From Paraflavitalea devenefica (GTDB lineage Bacteria > Bacteroidota > Bacteroidia > Chitinophagales > Chitinophagaceae), in the NCBI RefSeq assembly GCF_011759375.1, contig NZ_JAARML010000001.1:2108001-2172000 (forward strand): a DNA stretch of 64,000 nt. Reading direction: 5' to 3'. Under the pieces are notes generated by a model, which was given only the letters and a program-made list of their open reading frames with translations, did no database searches and was not told where the DNA came from. Numbering within the stretch: position 1 is the stretch's first letter; each line of letters opens with the position of its first letter. Below, piece by piece: positions 1 to 8,187 of this stretch. Made by a program: the position numbers and the translations under genes.

Positions 1-112
1 TGCTGTTATGGCCTACTACAATTCTATATTTCATTGTTCGGTACATTTAATGATTCCTAATCAATCGGGTTTGCCGGTTAGCTTCAGGTATTGATATATT
101 TACAGGCCAGAC

Positions 113-595
113 TCAATTTATCGGGGTTCCATTTTTGCCATTAGCCGTGCGCTTCTTCTTTTCCTTTTTGGAGGCCATCAGCTGCCGCTCCTTTATTTTC
201 AATTCCCATTGTTCATGTTCATAGTCTTTGTAGCGGCGCTCTTTATCCAGGCATTTCAATAAGGTGACAACTTCTTCAAGGTAGAAGGATTGATAAAGGC
301 GGGTTTCATACCATGTAAAAAAGTTTGCAATGCAAGGCTCTTTAGCTTCTCCTATAACGGCACGCAAACCATAAACAAAGGCGTAAATATAACTTTTGGT
401 TTCAGAATCCCATTTTACAGCATATCGGTAGATTTCGGTGCAGCGTTGCTTTACCATATTGATATGCCAATCCCGTAATTGCAGGAAGTTATCCAAAAGA
501 TTTCTTTCAAATTTATCCGGTTTGGGCGGGATAATTATTTTAGTTCCCATGGCTATATTCTTTATACTTGAAAAATGATTTCTATAGTTAATCAC
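113..595 (-). CDS. hypothetical protein, last gene of leftward accessory cluster
   Basis: I do not recognise this 160-residue protein. It is soluble-looking with no signal peptide or membrane segment, rich in aromatic residues in the middle, and ends in a strongly basic Lys/Arg tail (about residues 130-155). The start used is a GTG whose bases overlap the TGA stop of the upstream HEPN gene (592-595), which suggests translational coupling; an in-frame ATG 45 bases downstream (550) is an alternative start giving 145 residues. It sits at the end of a four-gene cluster with a HEPN protein and a sigma-region-2-like protein, a kind of cargo seen on Bacteroidota mobile elements. Function unknown; that it is a real gene is supported by the coupling. 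Confidence 0.6.
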   Translation of the reverse strand: MINYRNHFSSIKNIAMGTKIIIPPKPDKFERNLLDNFLQLRDWHINMVKQRCTEIYRYAVKWDSETKSYIYAFVYGLRAVIGEAKEPCIANFFTWYETRLYQSFYLEEVVTLLKCLDKERRYKDYEHEQWELKIKERQLMASKKEKKKRTANGKNGTPIN

Positions 596-1422
596 TCTGG
601 TTGATAGCTCGCAGGTTTTAGTTGTTTGGCATTAGCCACCAATACTTGAACACGCTCATATAGGATTAAAAACTCCTTTTCGGTAATTACAAAATCATCT
701 TTGTACCGGCCGTGGATATAGGCTTTTTGCAGCAACTTGAACAGTCGACGCTCCTGATCGGTATTCCTGGGAAATACATTCAATTCCGACCCGCAAAAAG
801 CGAGGCTGTACCGCAATAATCGGTCGAGGTTGTGGGTTCCGGCCCGGTAGCCGGTCACCAACCGCACTGCCGCCATACAGGCCAGTTCTGCTGCCTGATG
901 CACCAGAAAAGCGCCGATATTATATTGACGGCGGGTACGAAAGGTTTCCACACCAATGAGGAACTCAACCGACCTTGCTGTCCAGTCTTCAAATTCCTTT
1001 TGTAGCTTTTGCTGAATATCTTTCAAACTGTAGTTGCCGGGCAGCTTAAGGGGCGTGTTACGTCCATCATGAATCAAGCAGTCAGAATGGTAAACGGTGT
1101 GAGCCAACAAATGACCTTTTAGCAACCATTGATTAAATACCTGCATGGGAATCACAATCGAAGTAACAGGCGTGGAAATTCGGCAGCTACTCTCTACTAC
1201 ATCGTGTAATTCATCGGTACTTCGCTTTTCATCGGCTGCCGAAATGATCAGTAATTGGTATTCCGATGCCGACCAAGAGGCTAATACGACCTGGCTAAAA
1301 ATCGTATCTGCCTGTCGGCAATGGTTCGTAGCACCCAACAGGTATATCTTTTCAGGTTTCATGATCCGGAGGATGGTAGCTATGACCGGTTCAAGTTGTT
1401 CTTTATTAATATGGGTAAGCAT
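592..1422 (-). CDS. degenerate nucleotidyltransferase-HEPN fusion protein
   Basis: The 276-residue protein has two parts. The N-terminal part (about 1-120) is laid out like a minimal nucleotidyltransferase, with KIYLLGA at 25-31 and EYQLLIIS near 54-61. The usual GSxARG loop and the DxD of the SDYDLLV strand are missing, so this half is probably catalytically dead. The C-terminal part (about 145-270) reads as a HEPN domain (PF05168-like), including the GTHNLDRLL helix and the AYIHGRYKDDF stretch near the end. I do not see a clear R-x4-6-H RNase motif. Proteins with this layout are common on Bacteroidota conjugative elements. It lies 28 bases after the Lys-rich gene and is coupled by a 4-base overlap to the next gene. 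It may be a structural or nucleotide-binding partner in a toxin-antitoxin-like unit; that role is inference. Confidence 0.7.
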   Translation of the reverse strand: MLTHINKEQLEPVIATILRIMKPEKIYLLGATNHCRQADTIFSQVVLASWSASEYQLLIISAADEKRSTDELHDVVESSCRISTPVTSIVIPMQVFNQWLLKGHLLAHTVYHSDCLIHDGRNTPLKLPGNYSLKDIQQKLQKEFEDWTARSVEFLIGVETFRTRRQYNIGAFLVHQAAELACMAAVRLVTGYRAGTHNLDRLLRYSLAFCGSELNVFPRNTDQERRLFKLLQKAYIHGRYKDDFVITEKEFLILYERVQVLVANAKQLKPASYQPE

Positions 1423-1450
1423 AGAGGATAGTTTAATTAAAAGAAACTGG

Positions 1451-1798
1451 TTACTTCTTTTTCTTTCGGTCGTTTTTTTGTACTGACTGTATCTTATGAA
1501 TCACATAAGCGGCTTCATATAGTAATTCAATTTGCTTGTAGAGGAAGATCAAGTTACTGCGTTCCCGCCCACGGTCATAGATACCACTGTCAGTACCCAG
1601 TGCTGCGACCAACCAGTCCCATAACACTTCCCGCAAGTCTTTTAGATGATAACAGTCAAAGAAGGCATCCAATACTTTAACAGGTTGTTTTTGTTCTTCC
1701 TCACTAAGCAGCAAGAGTTGTTCCGGTCTTTTTCTCTGTTGTTTTTCTTTTTTGTGGGTCTTTTTCGAAGGTGAAGCTTTTGAGCTTTTCTTTTTCAT
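1451..1798 (-). CDS. Lys-rich hypothetical protein
   Basis: This 115-residue protein is not one I recognise. Both ends are extremely basic: roughly residues 1-25 are mostly Lys, Ser, Arg and Gln, and the last ten are dominated by Lys. The centre (about 40-100) is predicted helical with acidic, aromatic and Trp residues. The basic tails suggest nucleic-acid binding. It starts at an ATG 18 bases after the sigma-like gene and precedes the HEPN gene, so it probably belongs to the same transcript. No signal peptide or membrane segment is seen. Confidence 0.5.
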   Translation of the reverse strand: MKKKSSKASPSKKTHKKEKQQRKRPEQLLLLSEEEQKQPVKVLDAFFDCYHLKDLREVLWDWLVAALGTDSGIYDRGRERSNLIFLYKQIELLYEAAYVIHKIQSVQKNDRKKKK

Positions 1799-1816
1799 AG
1801 CGAAAGTATTTGAACA

Positions 1817-2188
1817 TTAGAGTTGGATGATTTTTTGGAGTTGGCGGATTCGGTCATGACGACCCAGCCGCTCAAGATGGATTGCCGTCAATTTTAGCGT
1901 AGTAAGAAATAGAAAGGCTTCCGCAACTTTGGGAAAGTTAAATAAGGCTTTCTGCCGACAGGCATCGGCAAAAACTTCAGCTGTTACATCTGTGACTGTG
2001 AGGAAAGTTTCATCGTCCAGGCGGGGAAGATGACGCACTGCCCGATACGTGTTATTTATATACATATCATAGTAGTGATCAAAAGCGGCTTTGTCACCAC
2101 CGGCCATGCGCTTAAATAGGGATTTCTTACTGGGATGATAGAAGGAATTAATAATCAGGTCCATTTCTTCCTTGTCCTTTCGGCTCAT
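1817..2188 (-). CDS. ECF sigma-factor region-2-like protein without region 4
   Basis: The 123-residue protein resembles sigma-70 region 2 of ECF factors. A GDKAAFDHYYDMY start (about residues 31-43) matches the GdxxAFxxLyxxY opening, a TDVTAEVFADAC block (66-77) lies where the -10-binding DxxQEvFl block normally is, and an FLFLTTLKLTAIHLER helix (92-107) corresponds to the FxxWLyxIarN helix. The protein ends straight after this, so region 4 (the -35-binding HTH) is absent. It may therefore be a truncated sigma factor, a core-RNA-polymerase-binding modulator, or a protein reusing the fold. The ATG at 2188 is preferred; a TTG six bases upstream is also in frame. It is the first gene of the leftward cluster and its upstream region carries the long inverted repeat at 2223-2406. 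Confidence 0.5.
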   Translation of the reverse strand: MSRKDKEEMDLIINSFYHPSKKSLFKRMAGGDKAAFDHYYDMYINNTYRAVRHLPRLDDETFLTVTDVTAEVFADACRQKALFNFPKVAEAFLFLTTLKLTAIHLERLGRHDRIRQLQKIIQL

Positions 2189-2222
2189 GACCAAACAATA
2201 AAGGTGGGAAAACAGGTTTGGT

Positions 2223-2274
2223 GGTAAGGACTATTGAGGATAAACAAAAAGAAAGACGTGGGTTAGTCCTTACC
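2223..2274. repeat. inverted repeat, 11-bp arms
   Basis: The arm ggtaaggacta (2223-2233) is repeated as its exact reverse complement tagtccttacc (2264-2274), separated by 30 bases. The right arm abuts the outer arm of the larger nested hairpin that follows. It lies just upstream of the leftward cluster, so it would be in that cluster's 5' untranslated region or promoter zone. Confidence 0.6.
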
Positions 2275-2406
2275 GTTCTGGAAGGGCTACGACACCCTGA
2301 CGACGAAATAAGGACGCCCACGCCTAGCCTTTAAAGATATAAAGGAAAACGTGAGCGATTCACCTTATCTACTCGTCGTACCGAAAGGTCGTAGATTTCC
2401 AGAACG
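2274..2406. repeat. long nested imperfect inverted repeat (133 bp)
   Basis: The outer arms are 2274-2293 (cgttctggaa then ctacgac, with a ggg bulge) and 2388-2406 (gtcgtag then ttccagaacg). Inside them, acgacgaaataagg (2300-2313) pairs with 2363-2379, cgcccacg (2315-2322) pairs with cgtgagcg (2350-2357, one mismatch), and ccttt (2328-2332) pairs with aaagg (2341-2345). The whole stretch can therefore fold into one long rod-like hairpin on either strand. No coding frame is evident. Candidates are a structured noncoding RNA, a miniature inverted-repeat element, or a regulatory leader of the leftward cluster. Confidence 0.6.
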
Positions 2407-2627
2407 AGAATAAAGCAAATGCGCTTTAATATTTAAGCCCGCAAATTATTGTTTTGCACTATGAGCTATTCCATTTCATAAATGATGGGCGATGGTTTGT
2501 CGGTCAAAAATTATAGAATATCCAACACAATTTATGCCTATTCCTACAATTTAACAAACTGATTGTAAGTATTTCCACACTTTTTTACTTTTATTCCTTC
2601 AATTATTATAGAAAATCTTAACAATCA

Positions 2628-2843
2628 ATGACTAAACTGGGTGTGTATCTGGCTCAGAAATCAGTGAATAAATCTGAAGTAGCCCGCAAAACTGGTTTAT
2701 CAAGGGCAAGAATGAATGAACTTACTTTACATGACAGAAGTCATTTGAGAGCTGAGGAGTTGTACTTAATTGCGTTGGCCGTTGACGTAAAACCGTGCGA
2801 TCTACTTGAAGCGATGTGCGGAGACTTGAAGTTGGAAGAATAG
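2628..2843 (+). CDS. small XRE-family helix-turn-helix regulator
   Basis: This 71-residue Cro/CI-type DNA-binding protein is essentially one HTH domain. The N-terminal helix (LGVYLAQKSVNKSEVARKTG) leads into a turn and recognition helix LSRARMNELT (about residues 24-33), followed by the typical AEELYLIALAVDVKPCDLL helix. It resembles small regulators that sit beside restriction-modification operons or mobile genes. It lies about 210 bases upstream of the type I restriction genes in the same direction, so it may control them or itself. It could equally be a regulator of the island's mobility functions. Confidence 0.8.
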   Translation: MTKLGVYLAQKSVNKSEVARKTGLSRARMNELTLHDRSHLRAEELYLIALAVDVKPCDLLEAMCGDLKLEE

Positions 2844-3051
2844 GTATCAAATCGAGTAATAAATATCGGCATAATTTACAGTGCCACCATTACCTGACAT
2901 TCGCAGTTGTATTCCGCGTATAAGCATATTCTAGTTATAGCAATGTAATTATTCCAAATGTGCACCTGGATCTTAAAAGATAAAGTTAGGAGGCTCTAAG
3001 TGTCATTAGGTGTTTCAATTTTGCCAACGCTCGACATATATAGACAGAAAA

Positions 3052-5583
3052 ATGAAAAATGAAGCTCATGCAAGAATTAAAATAAACCAACTACTAACAG
3101 AGGCGGGATGGAGGTTCTTTGACAATGAGGAAGGAAAAGCAAACATTCTGCTTGAAAATCATGCGAAGATTACGCAACAAGAAATTGACGCATGGGGAAA
3201 CGACTATGAAAAAACAAAAAATGGTTCTCTGGACTTTTTGCTGATTGACAGTGACAATAAACCGATTTGTGTTCTTGAAGCAAAAAAGGAGAGCCTTCAT
3301 CCTTTAGTAGCAAAAGAACAGGCAAGAAAATACGCCAAGACAGTTGGTGCCAGATATGTAATTCTTTCCAACGGTATTGTTCACTACTTCTGGGACACGA
3401 CAAAGGGAAATCCAAAACCGATTTATAAATTTCCTTCTCCCGAAGAAATTGGAGCGATCAAAAATTGGAGTCCTGACAGAAATTCTCTAGCAAACGAAGA
3501 AGTGGATGTTGACTATATTGTTAAAGTTCAGATGCCTGACCTTGCGGAAAGACCTGAATGGAACGGAAGCGTTGAAGCAAGTAAGGATTTTATCTGGTCA
3601 AACGGACTTAGATTTTTAAGGCATTACCAATTAAAAGCGATACAGGCTTTACAGAGTGCAGTTACGGAAGGTAAAGAAAGATTCCTATTTGAAATGGCTA
3701 CTGGAACGGGAAAAACCTTGACCTCTGCGGCTGTTATCAGATTGTTTTTAAGGACACAAAACGCAAGGCGTGTTTTGTTTTTGGTTGACCGATTGGAATT
3801 GGAAGACCAGGCTTGGAAAGCATTTACAGAATATTTGAAGCCTGATTACACGACTTTTATTTTCAAGGAACACAAAAGCGACTGGCGAAAATGCGACATT
3901 ATGGTTACGACTATTCAGTCAGTGATGCACAATGATAAATACCGATATGATTTTTCACCGACTGACTTTGACCTTATAATTTCTGATGAAGCACACCGAT
4001 CTATTTCAGGAAATGCGAGAGCCGTTTTTGAATATTTCCACGGATACAAACTGGGATTAACCGCTACACCAAAAGACTACTTGAAAGGTGTTGACCCTGA
4101 CAAAGTAAAAGAAAACGACCCAAGAGAAATTGAACGGAGAATGTTGCGAGACACCTACTCAACCTTCGGTTGTGAGGGTGGCGACCCAACTTTCCGTTAT
4201 TCTTTAATTGATGGTGTTAAAGATGGCTATTTGATTAATCCCAAGGTTTTAGATGCCAGAACAGAAATCACTACTCAATTACTCTCTGATGAAGGTTATG
4301 CAGTTGTTGTTCCAACCGAAGAAGGAGAAGAAACGGAAACATTTGTTTCTCGTGATTTTGAAAAGAAATTTTTCTCCGAAAACACAAACAGCATCTTTTG
4401 CCAAACCTTTTTAGAAAATGCTTTGCGTGACCCAATCACAAACGAAATTGGTAAAACAATCATTTTCGCGGTAAGTCAAAACCATGCTCGCAAGCTGACA
4501 GAACAATTAAATGAATTTGCGGAGCAACTTTTCCCTGGCAAGTACAATTCCGACTTTGCAGTACAAGTAACTTCTCAGGTAGGTGATGCGCAACAAATGA
4601 CCATTAATTTTACCAATAACAACCTTAGCGGAAAGACCACCTGGCTGGAAGGTTACAAATCATGTAAAACAAGGATTTGTGTGACCGTTGGCATGATGAC
4701 AACTGGTTATGATTGTTCTGATTTATTGAATATCTGCATGATGAGACCGATTTTTAGTCCTGCTGATTTTGTGCAGATTAAAGGTAGAGGAACACGCAAA
4801 AACACTTTTGAATACAAATTCAAAAACGAACTGAACGAAGAAGAAATCATTCGTCACGACAAGGAAATATTTAAACTGTTCGACTTTTTTGCCAATTGCG
4901 AATACTTCGAAGAAAAGTTTGACTATGATGAAAAACTAAAACTACCCCAACCCCAAAAAGGAAACGGTGGAGGCGGAATTGGTGGTGTTGATATTAAAAA
5001 AAAATACACTACTTATCAACCCGACCCATTATTGAGTTTGGTTGAGGAGCCAATTGGCCCAGAAGGTATGCGGATTGACAGAGAACTTTTCAAAAAGTTT
5101 GAAAACCGTATTATCATGGACGACATCATTAAAAAGAATGTGGAGCTCGGAAATTGGGAACAAGTGGCTAGCCACATTCAACAAGAGATCTTCGACAAGC
5201 CATGGGAATACTTCAATCTCGAAAAAATCAGAAAAGCTGCCAAAATCGACCGCAAGGTTTCCATTCGTGAAGTAGTAGAAAAAATTTTTGGTATCATCCC
5301 AAAATTTAAATCCAAAGACGAATTGTTGGAGGAAGAGTTCGACAAGTTTATTTCTATCTACCCACCGGAAGAAGATGTAAACCTAAGAGCGTTGAAATAC
5401 TTTTTTAAGGCGTACATAGTTGACCAAGATATTCGGAAAATCATTGAAACCAAAGATTTCCATGCCTTGCAAACGCATCCAACGCTTACCATTTCACAAT
5501 TCAAGGCTGTTACTAATAAGTACAGGGAAGTGATCCCTGTTTACATCAAAGATTACATCAATTTAGAGCGGTTCGCTGCTTAA
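3052..5583 (+). CDS. hsdR: type I restriction endonuclease subunit R
   Basis: This 843-residue HsdR-type motor/nuclease translocates DNA and cuts unmethylated foreign DNA as part of the HsdR-M-S complex. The N-terminal nuclease shows D61 and E76-x-K78 (SLDFLLI, then VLEAKKE), the PD-(D/E)xK signature. The SF2 motor follows: Walker A ATGTGKT at 216-222, DEAH at 312-315, GLTATP motif III, and the arginine-rich QIKGRGTRK motif VI. The C-terminal part (about 660-843) fits the EcoEI-type HsdR C domain. The ATG at 3052 begins the conserved region; an in-frame GTG 42 bases upstream would add 14 residues with no family resemblance. The gene ends 12 bases before the methylase-specificity fusion, so they form one operon. 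It appears intact. Confidence 0.93.
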   Translation: MKNEAHARIKINQLLTEAGWRFFDNEEGKANILLENHAKITQQEIDAWGNDYEKTKNGSLDFLLIDSDNKPICVLEAKKESLHPLVAKEQARKYAKTVGARYVILSNGIVHYFWDTTKGNPKPIYKFPSPEEIGAIKNWSPDRNSLANEEVDVDYIVKVQMPDLAERPEWNGSVEASKDFIWSNGLRFLRHYQLKAIQALQSAVTEGKERFLFEMATGTGKTLTSAAVIRLFLRTQNARRVLFLVDRLELEDQAWKAFTEYLKPDYTTFIFKEHKSDWRKCDIMVTTIQSVMHNDKYRYDFSPTDFDLIISDEAHRSISGNARAVFEYFHGYKLGLTATPKDYLKGVDPDKVKENDPREIERRMLRDTYSTFGCEGGDPTFRYSLIDGVKDGYLINPKVLDARTEITTQLLSDEGYAVVVPTEEGEETETFVSRDFEKKFFSENTNSIFCQTFLENALRDPITNEIGKTIIFAVSQNHARKLTEQLNEFAEQLFPGKYNSDFAVQVTSQVGDAQQMTINFTNNNLSGKTTWLEGYKSCKTRICVTVGMMTTGYDCSDLLNICMMRPIFSPADFVQIKGRGTRKNTFEYKFKNELNEEEIIRHDKEIFKLFDFFANCEYFEEKFDYDEKLKLPQPQKGNGGGGIGGVDIKKKYTTYQPDPLLSLVEEPIGPEGMRIDRELFKKFENRIIMDDIIKKNVELGNWEQVASHIQQEIFDKPWEYFNLEKIRKAAKIDRKVSIREVVEKIFGIIPKFKSKDELLEEEFDKFISIYPPEEDVNLRALKYFFKAYIVDQDIRKIIETKDFHALQTHPTLTISQFKAVTNKYREVIPVYIKDYINLERFAA

Positions 5584-5595
5584 CCAAAGGAATAT

Positions 5596-8187
5596 ATGTT
5601 AGATACACAGACAAAAAGGAGAATAGACGATTGCAGAGATATTTTGGTAGGAAAACTTCCGGACCCCAAAGCACAGATTGAGCAAATCACCATTGGCTTG
5701 ATTTACAAGTTCATGGATGACATGGACAAAGAAGCGGTTGAATTGGGCGGTCAAGCAAAGTTCTTTTCTGATTACAAAGTGCCAGACCCTGAGTTTCCAA
5801 ATAACAGCTCAAAGGACAAAGTCGTTGAATTCAGCAAATACGCATGGGATAAGTTGATGCACCCCAAAGTGACAGCTATCGAAATGCTCACACTTTATTC
5901 GGAAGCTATTGAGGGCATGGAGAAAAACCCAAACATTCCTCAATTGTTTCGGGACATTTTCAATAATGCCTATTTACCCTATCGAGACCCTGAAACTTTA
6001 AAACTGTTTCTAAAAACCATTGGCGAATTTGAATACACCCACAGCGAGAAATTGGGGGATGCATTTGAGTATTTGCTTTCTGTAATGGGTTCTCAAGGTG
6101 ATGCAGGGCAATTCAGAACACCAAGACACATCATTGATTTTTTAGTCGCTATTATTGACCCTGATAAAACTGACACGATTCTTGACCCGGCTTGTGGAAC
6201 AGCAGGATTTTTGATTTCCGCCTACAAACATATTCTGCTCAAATACTCAAAAGACAATAGGCAGGGATTGAATATTTACGAGTACAACAAACTCCAAAAT
6301 AAGCCCTTCAATAATCTGGGTGATCAATTAACGCCCGACGATAGAAAAAAACTGATCCAAAATTTTGTGGGCTATGATATTTCGCCTGATATGGTGCGAT
6401 TAAGTTTGGTGAATTTGTATTTGCACGGGTTCAACACACCCAAAATTCACGAATACGACACGCTCAGCAGCGAAGAACGTTGGCGGGAAAGTTTCGATGT
6501 GGTGTTGGCAAACCCGCCTTTTATGAGTCCTAAAGGTGGGATAAGGCCACACAAGAAGTTCACCATCAGTAGCAACAGAAGTGAAGTGCTGTTCGTAGAT
6601 TACATAGCTGAACACTTAAACCCCAGGGGTAAGGCGGGTATCATTGTTCCCGAAGGCATCATTTTCCAGAGTGGAACCGCTTACAAAGACCTTCGTAAAA
6701 TGCTGGTGGAAAACCATTTGTATGCGGTAGTGAGTCTGCCCGCAGGTGTTTTTAATCCTTATAGTGGGGTAAAAACTTCCATTTTACTGATGGATAAAGA
6801 AGTGGCTAAAAAGCGGGAGGAAATCTTGTTTATCAAAATTGACAATGATGGTTATAATTTGGGGGCACAACGAACAGCCGTGAAAGGGGGGCAGTTAGAA
6901 GAAGCGATAAAAGTTACCCAAAAATTTTTCGAAACGGGAGAATTTGAAGAAACGTCCATTGCTCACCTTGTTCCGAAAGCGGAAATAGCGAAGAATAGGG
7001 ATTTTAATTTGAGTGGGGAAAGGTATAAAACAATCCAAGATTTATCAGGAACTGCCTTTGATATTGTTAAAATCGGTGATGTTTTTAAAACATCATCAGG
7101 TGGAACACCTTTAAAAGACAAAGAAGAGTATTACAAAAATGGAAATATTCCTTGGCTAAGAAGTGGTGAGGTTGCTCAAGGGTTTATAACTTCTTCAGAG
7201 CTATATATTACTGAAGAAGGATTGAAAAACTCATCTGCTAAAATATTCCCTATTAATACTGTCTTAGTCGCCATGTATGGAGCTACCGCAGGTCAAGTTG
7301 GTATTTTAAAATTTGAGGCTAGCACTAACCAAGCAGTATGCGGAATACTCCCCAATGACAAAGCTATACCAGAATATCTTTACTTGATATTGAAGTCTCA
7401 GAAAGACTATTTGATTTCCCTAAGCGGTGGTGGAGCTCAACCAAATATTTCGCAAACTATTATTCGTGACCTTCAAATTCCCCTTCCTCCCTTATCCATT
7501 CAGGAAGAAATAGTTGCTGAAATTGAAGACTACCAAAAAATCATTGATGGCGCCAAAGCCGTAGTAGCTAACTACAAACCCAAAATTGATATTGACCCCA
7601 ATTGGGGATTAAAAAAGATGGGAGACATTTCTGAATTCAAAAATGGATTAAACTTCACAAAATCATCATCAGGTGAATTAATTAAAGTATTTGGGGTAGG
7701 TAACTTTAAAAATCATCTCATTGCACCACTCGAAGACTTAGAAGTAGTTCAGATTAATGAAAATCTAAATGATAATTATTTACTTCAAAAGGGTGATATC
7801 TTATTTGTCAGGTCAAATGGAAACAAAGATTTAGTTGGCAGAAGTGTTGTAATTCCAGAGGTAAATGAAAGAATATCATTTTCAGGGTTTACGATAAGGT
7901 GTAGGCTCCAATTTGATATCGAGCCATTATTTATCGGCTATCTATTAAAGTCTGATTTCCATAGTAAACTTATGAAAACAGTAGGACAAGGAGCCAATAT
8001 TAGAAACCTATCACAAGGAATACTTAATGATATCGAAGTTCCTATTCCGCCTAGAGAAATTCAAATAGAAATAGCGAATAGGCTTAATAAGGAGCAAGAT
8101 TTAGTAAATGCCAATAAACAACTTATCGAAATATTTGAGCAGAAGATAAAGGATAAGATTGCGAAAGTTTGGGGAGAAACATTATGA
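5596..8187 (+). CDS. fused type I methyltransferase-specificity protein (HsdM-HsdS)
   Basis: This 863-residue protein joins the two subunits that are usually separate. Residues 1 to about 480 are an N6-adenine methyltransferase of HsdM type, with SAM-binding DPACGTAGF at 197-205 and catalytic NPPF at 306-309. Residues from about 490 onward are HsdS-like with two target-recognition units: the first holds GNIPWLRSGEV and ends in PLPPLSIQEEIV, a typical conserved-helix start; the second holds LKKMGDISEFKNG and ends in IPPREIQIEIANRL. The repeated proline-rich ends preceding coiled-coil helices are characteristic of HsdS. The ATG at 5596 follows hsdR by 12 bases; its TGA overlaps the start of the SIR2 gene (ATGA). 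The fusion should methylate a bipartite target and guide HsdR. Both catalytic motifs are intact. Confidence 0.92.
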   Translation: MLDTQTKRRIDDCRDILVGKLPDPKAQIEQITIGLIYKFMDDMDKEAVELGGQAKFFSDYKVPDPEFPNNSSKDKVVEFSKYAWDKLMHPKVTAIEMLTLYSEAIEGMEKNPNIPQLFRDIFNNAYLPYRDPETLKLFLKTIGEFEYTHSEKLGDAFEYLLSVMGSQGDAGQFRTPRHIIDFLVAIIDPDKTDTILDPACGTAGFLISAYKHILLKYSKDNRQGLNIYEYNKLQNKPFNNLGDQLTPDDRKKLIQNFVGYDISPDMVRLSLVNLYLHGFNTPKIHEYDTLSSEERWRESFDVVLANPPFMSPKGGIRPHKKFTISSNRSEVLFVDYIAEHLNPRGKAGIIVPEGIIFQSGTAYKDLRKMLVENHLYAVVSLPAGVFNPYSGVKTSILLMDKEVAKKREEILFIKIDNDGYNLGAQRTAVKGGQLEEAIKVTQKFFETGEFEETSIAHLVPKAEIAKNRDFNLSGERYKTIQDLSGTAFDIVKIGDVFKTSSGGTPLKDKEEYYKNGNIPWLRSGEVAQGFITSSELYITEEGLKNSSAKIFPINTVLVAMYGATAGQVGILKFEASTNQAVCGILPNDKAIPEYLYLILKSQKDYLISLSGGGAQPNISQTIIRDLQIPLPPLSIQEEIVAEIEDYQKIIDGAKAVVANYKPKIDIDPNWGLKKMGDISEFKNGLNFTKSSSGELIKVFGVGNFKNHLIAPLEDLEVVQINENLNDNYLLQKGDILFVRSNGNKDLVGRSVVIPEVNERISFSGFTIRCRLQFDIEPLFIGYLLKSDFHSKLMKTVGQGANIRNLSQGILNDIEVPIPPREIQIEIANRLNKEQDLVNANKQLIEIFEQKIKDKIAKVWGETL

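Larger units (their letters stand above)
2195..2627. other. 433-bp divergent intergenic region
   Basis: This region separates the leftward accessory cluster from the rightward XRE gene. It holds the two inverted repeats described separately; the remainder (2407-2627) is A+T-rich and must contain the promoter of the rightward gene. I see no convincing open frame or tRNA in it. Confidence 0.6.

Noticed and set aside
2223..2406. Retron msr-msd RNA or group II intron as explanation of the nested hairpins
   Set aside because: No reverse transcriptase or intron-encoded protein lies within several kilobases, and no group II domain V-like hairpin was recognised.
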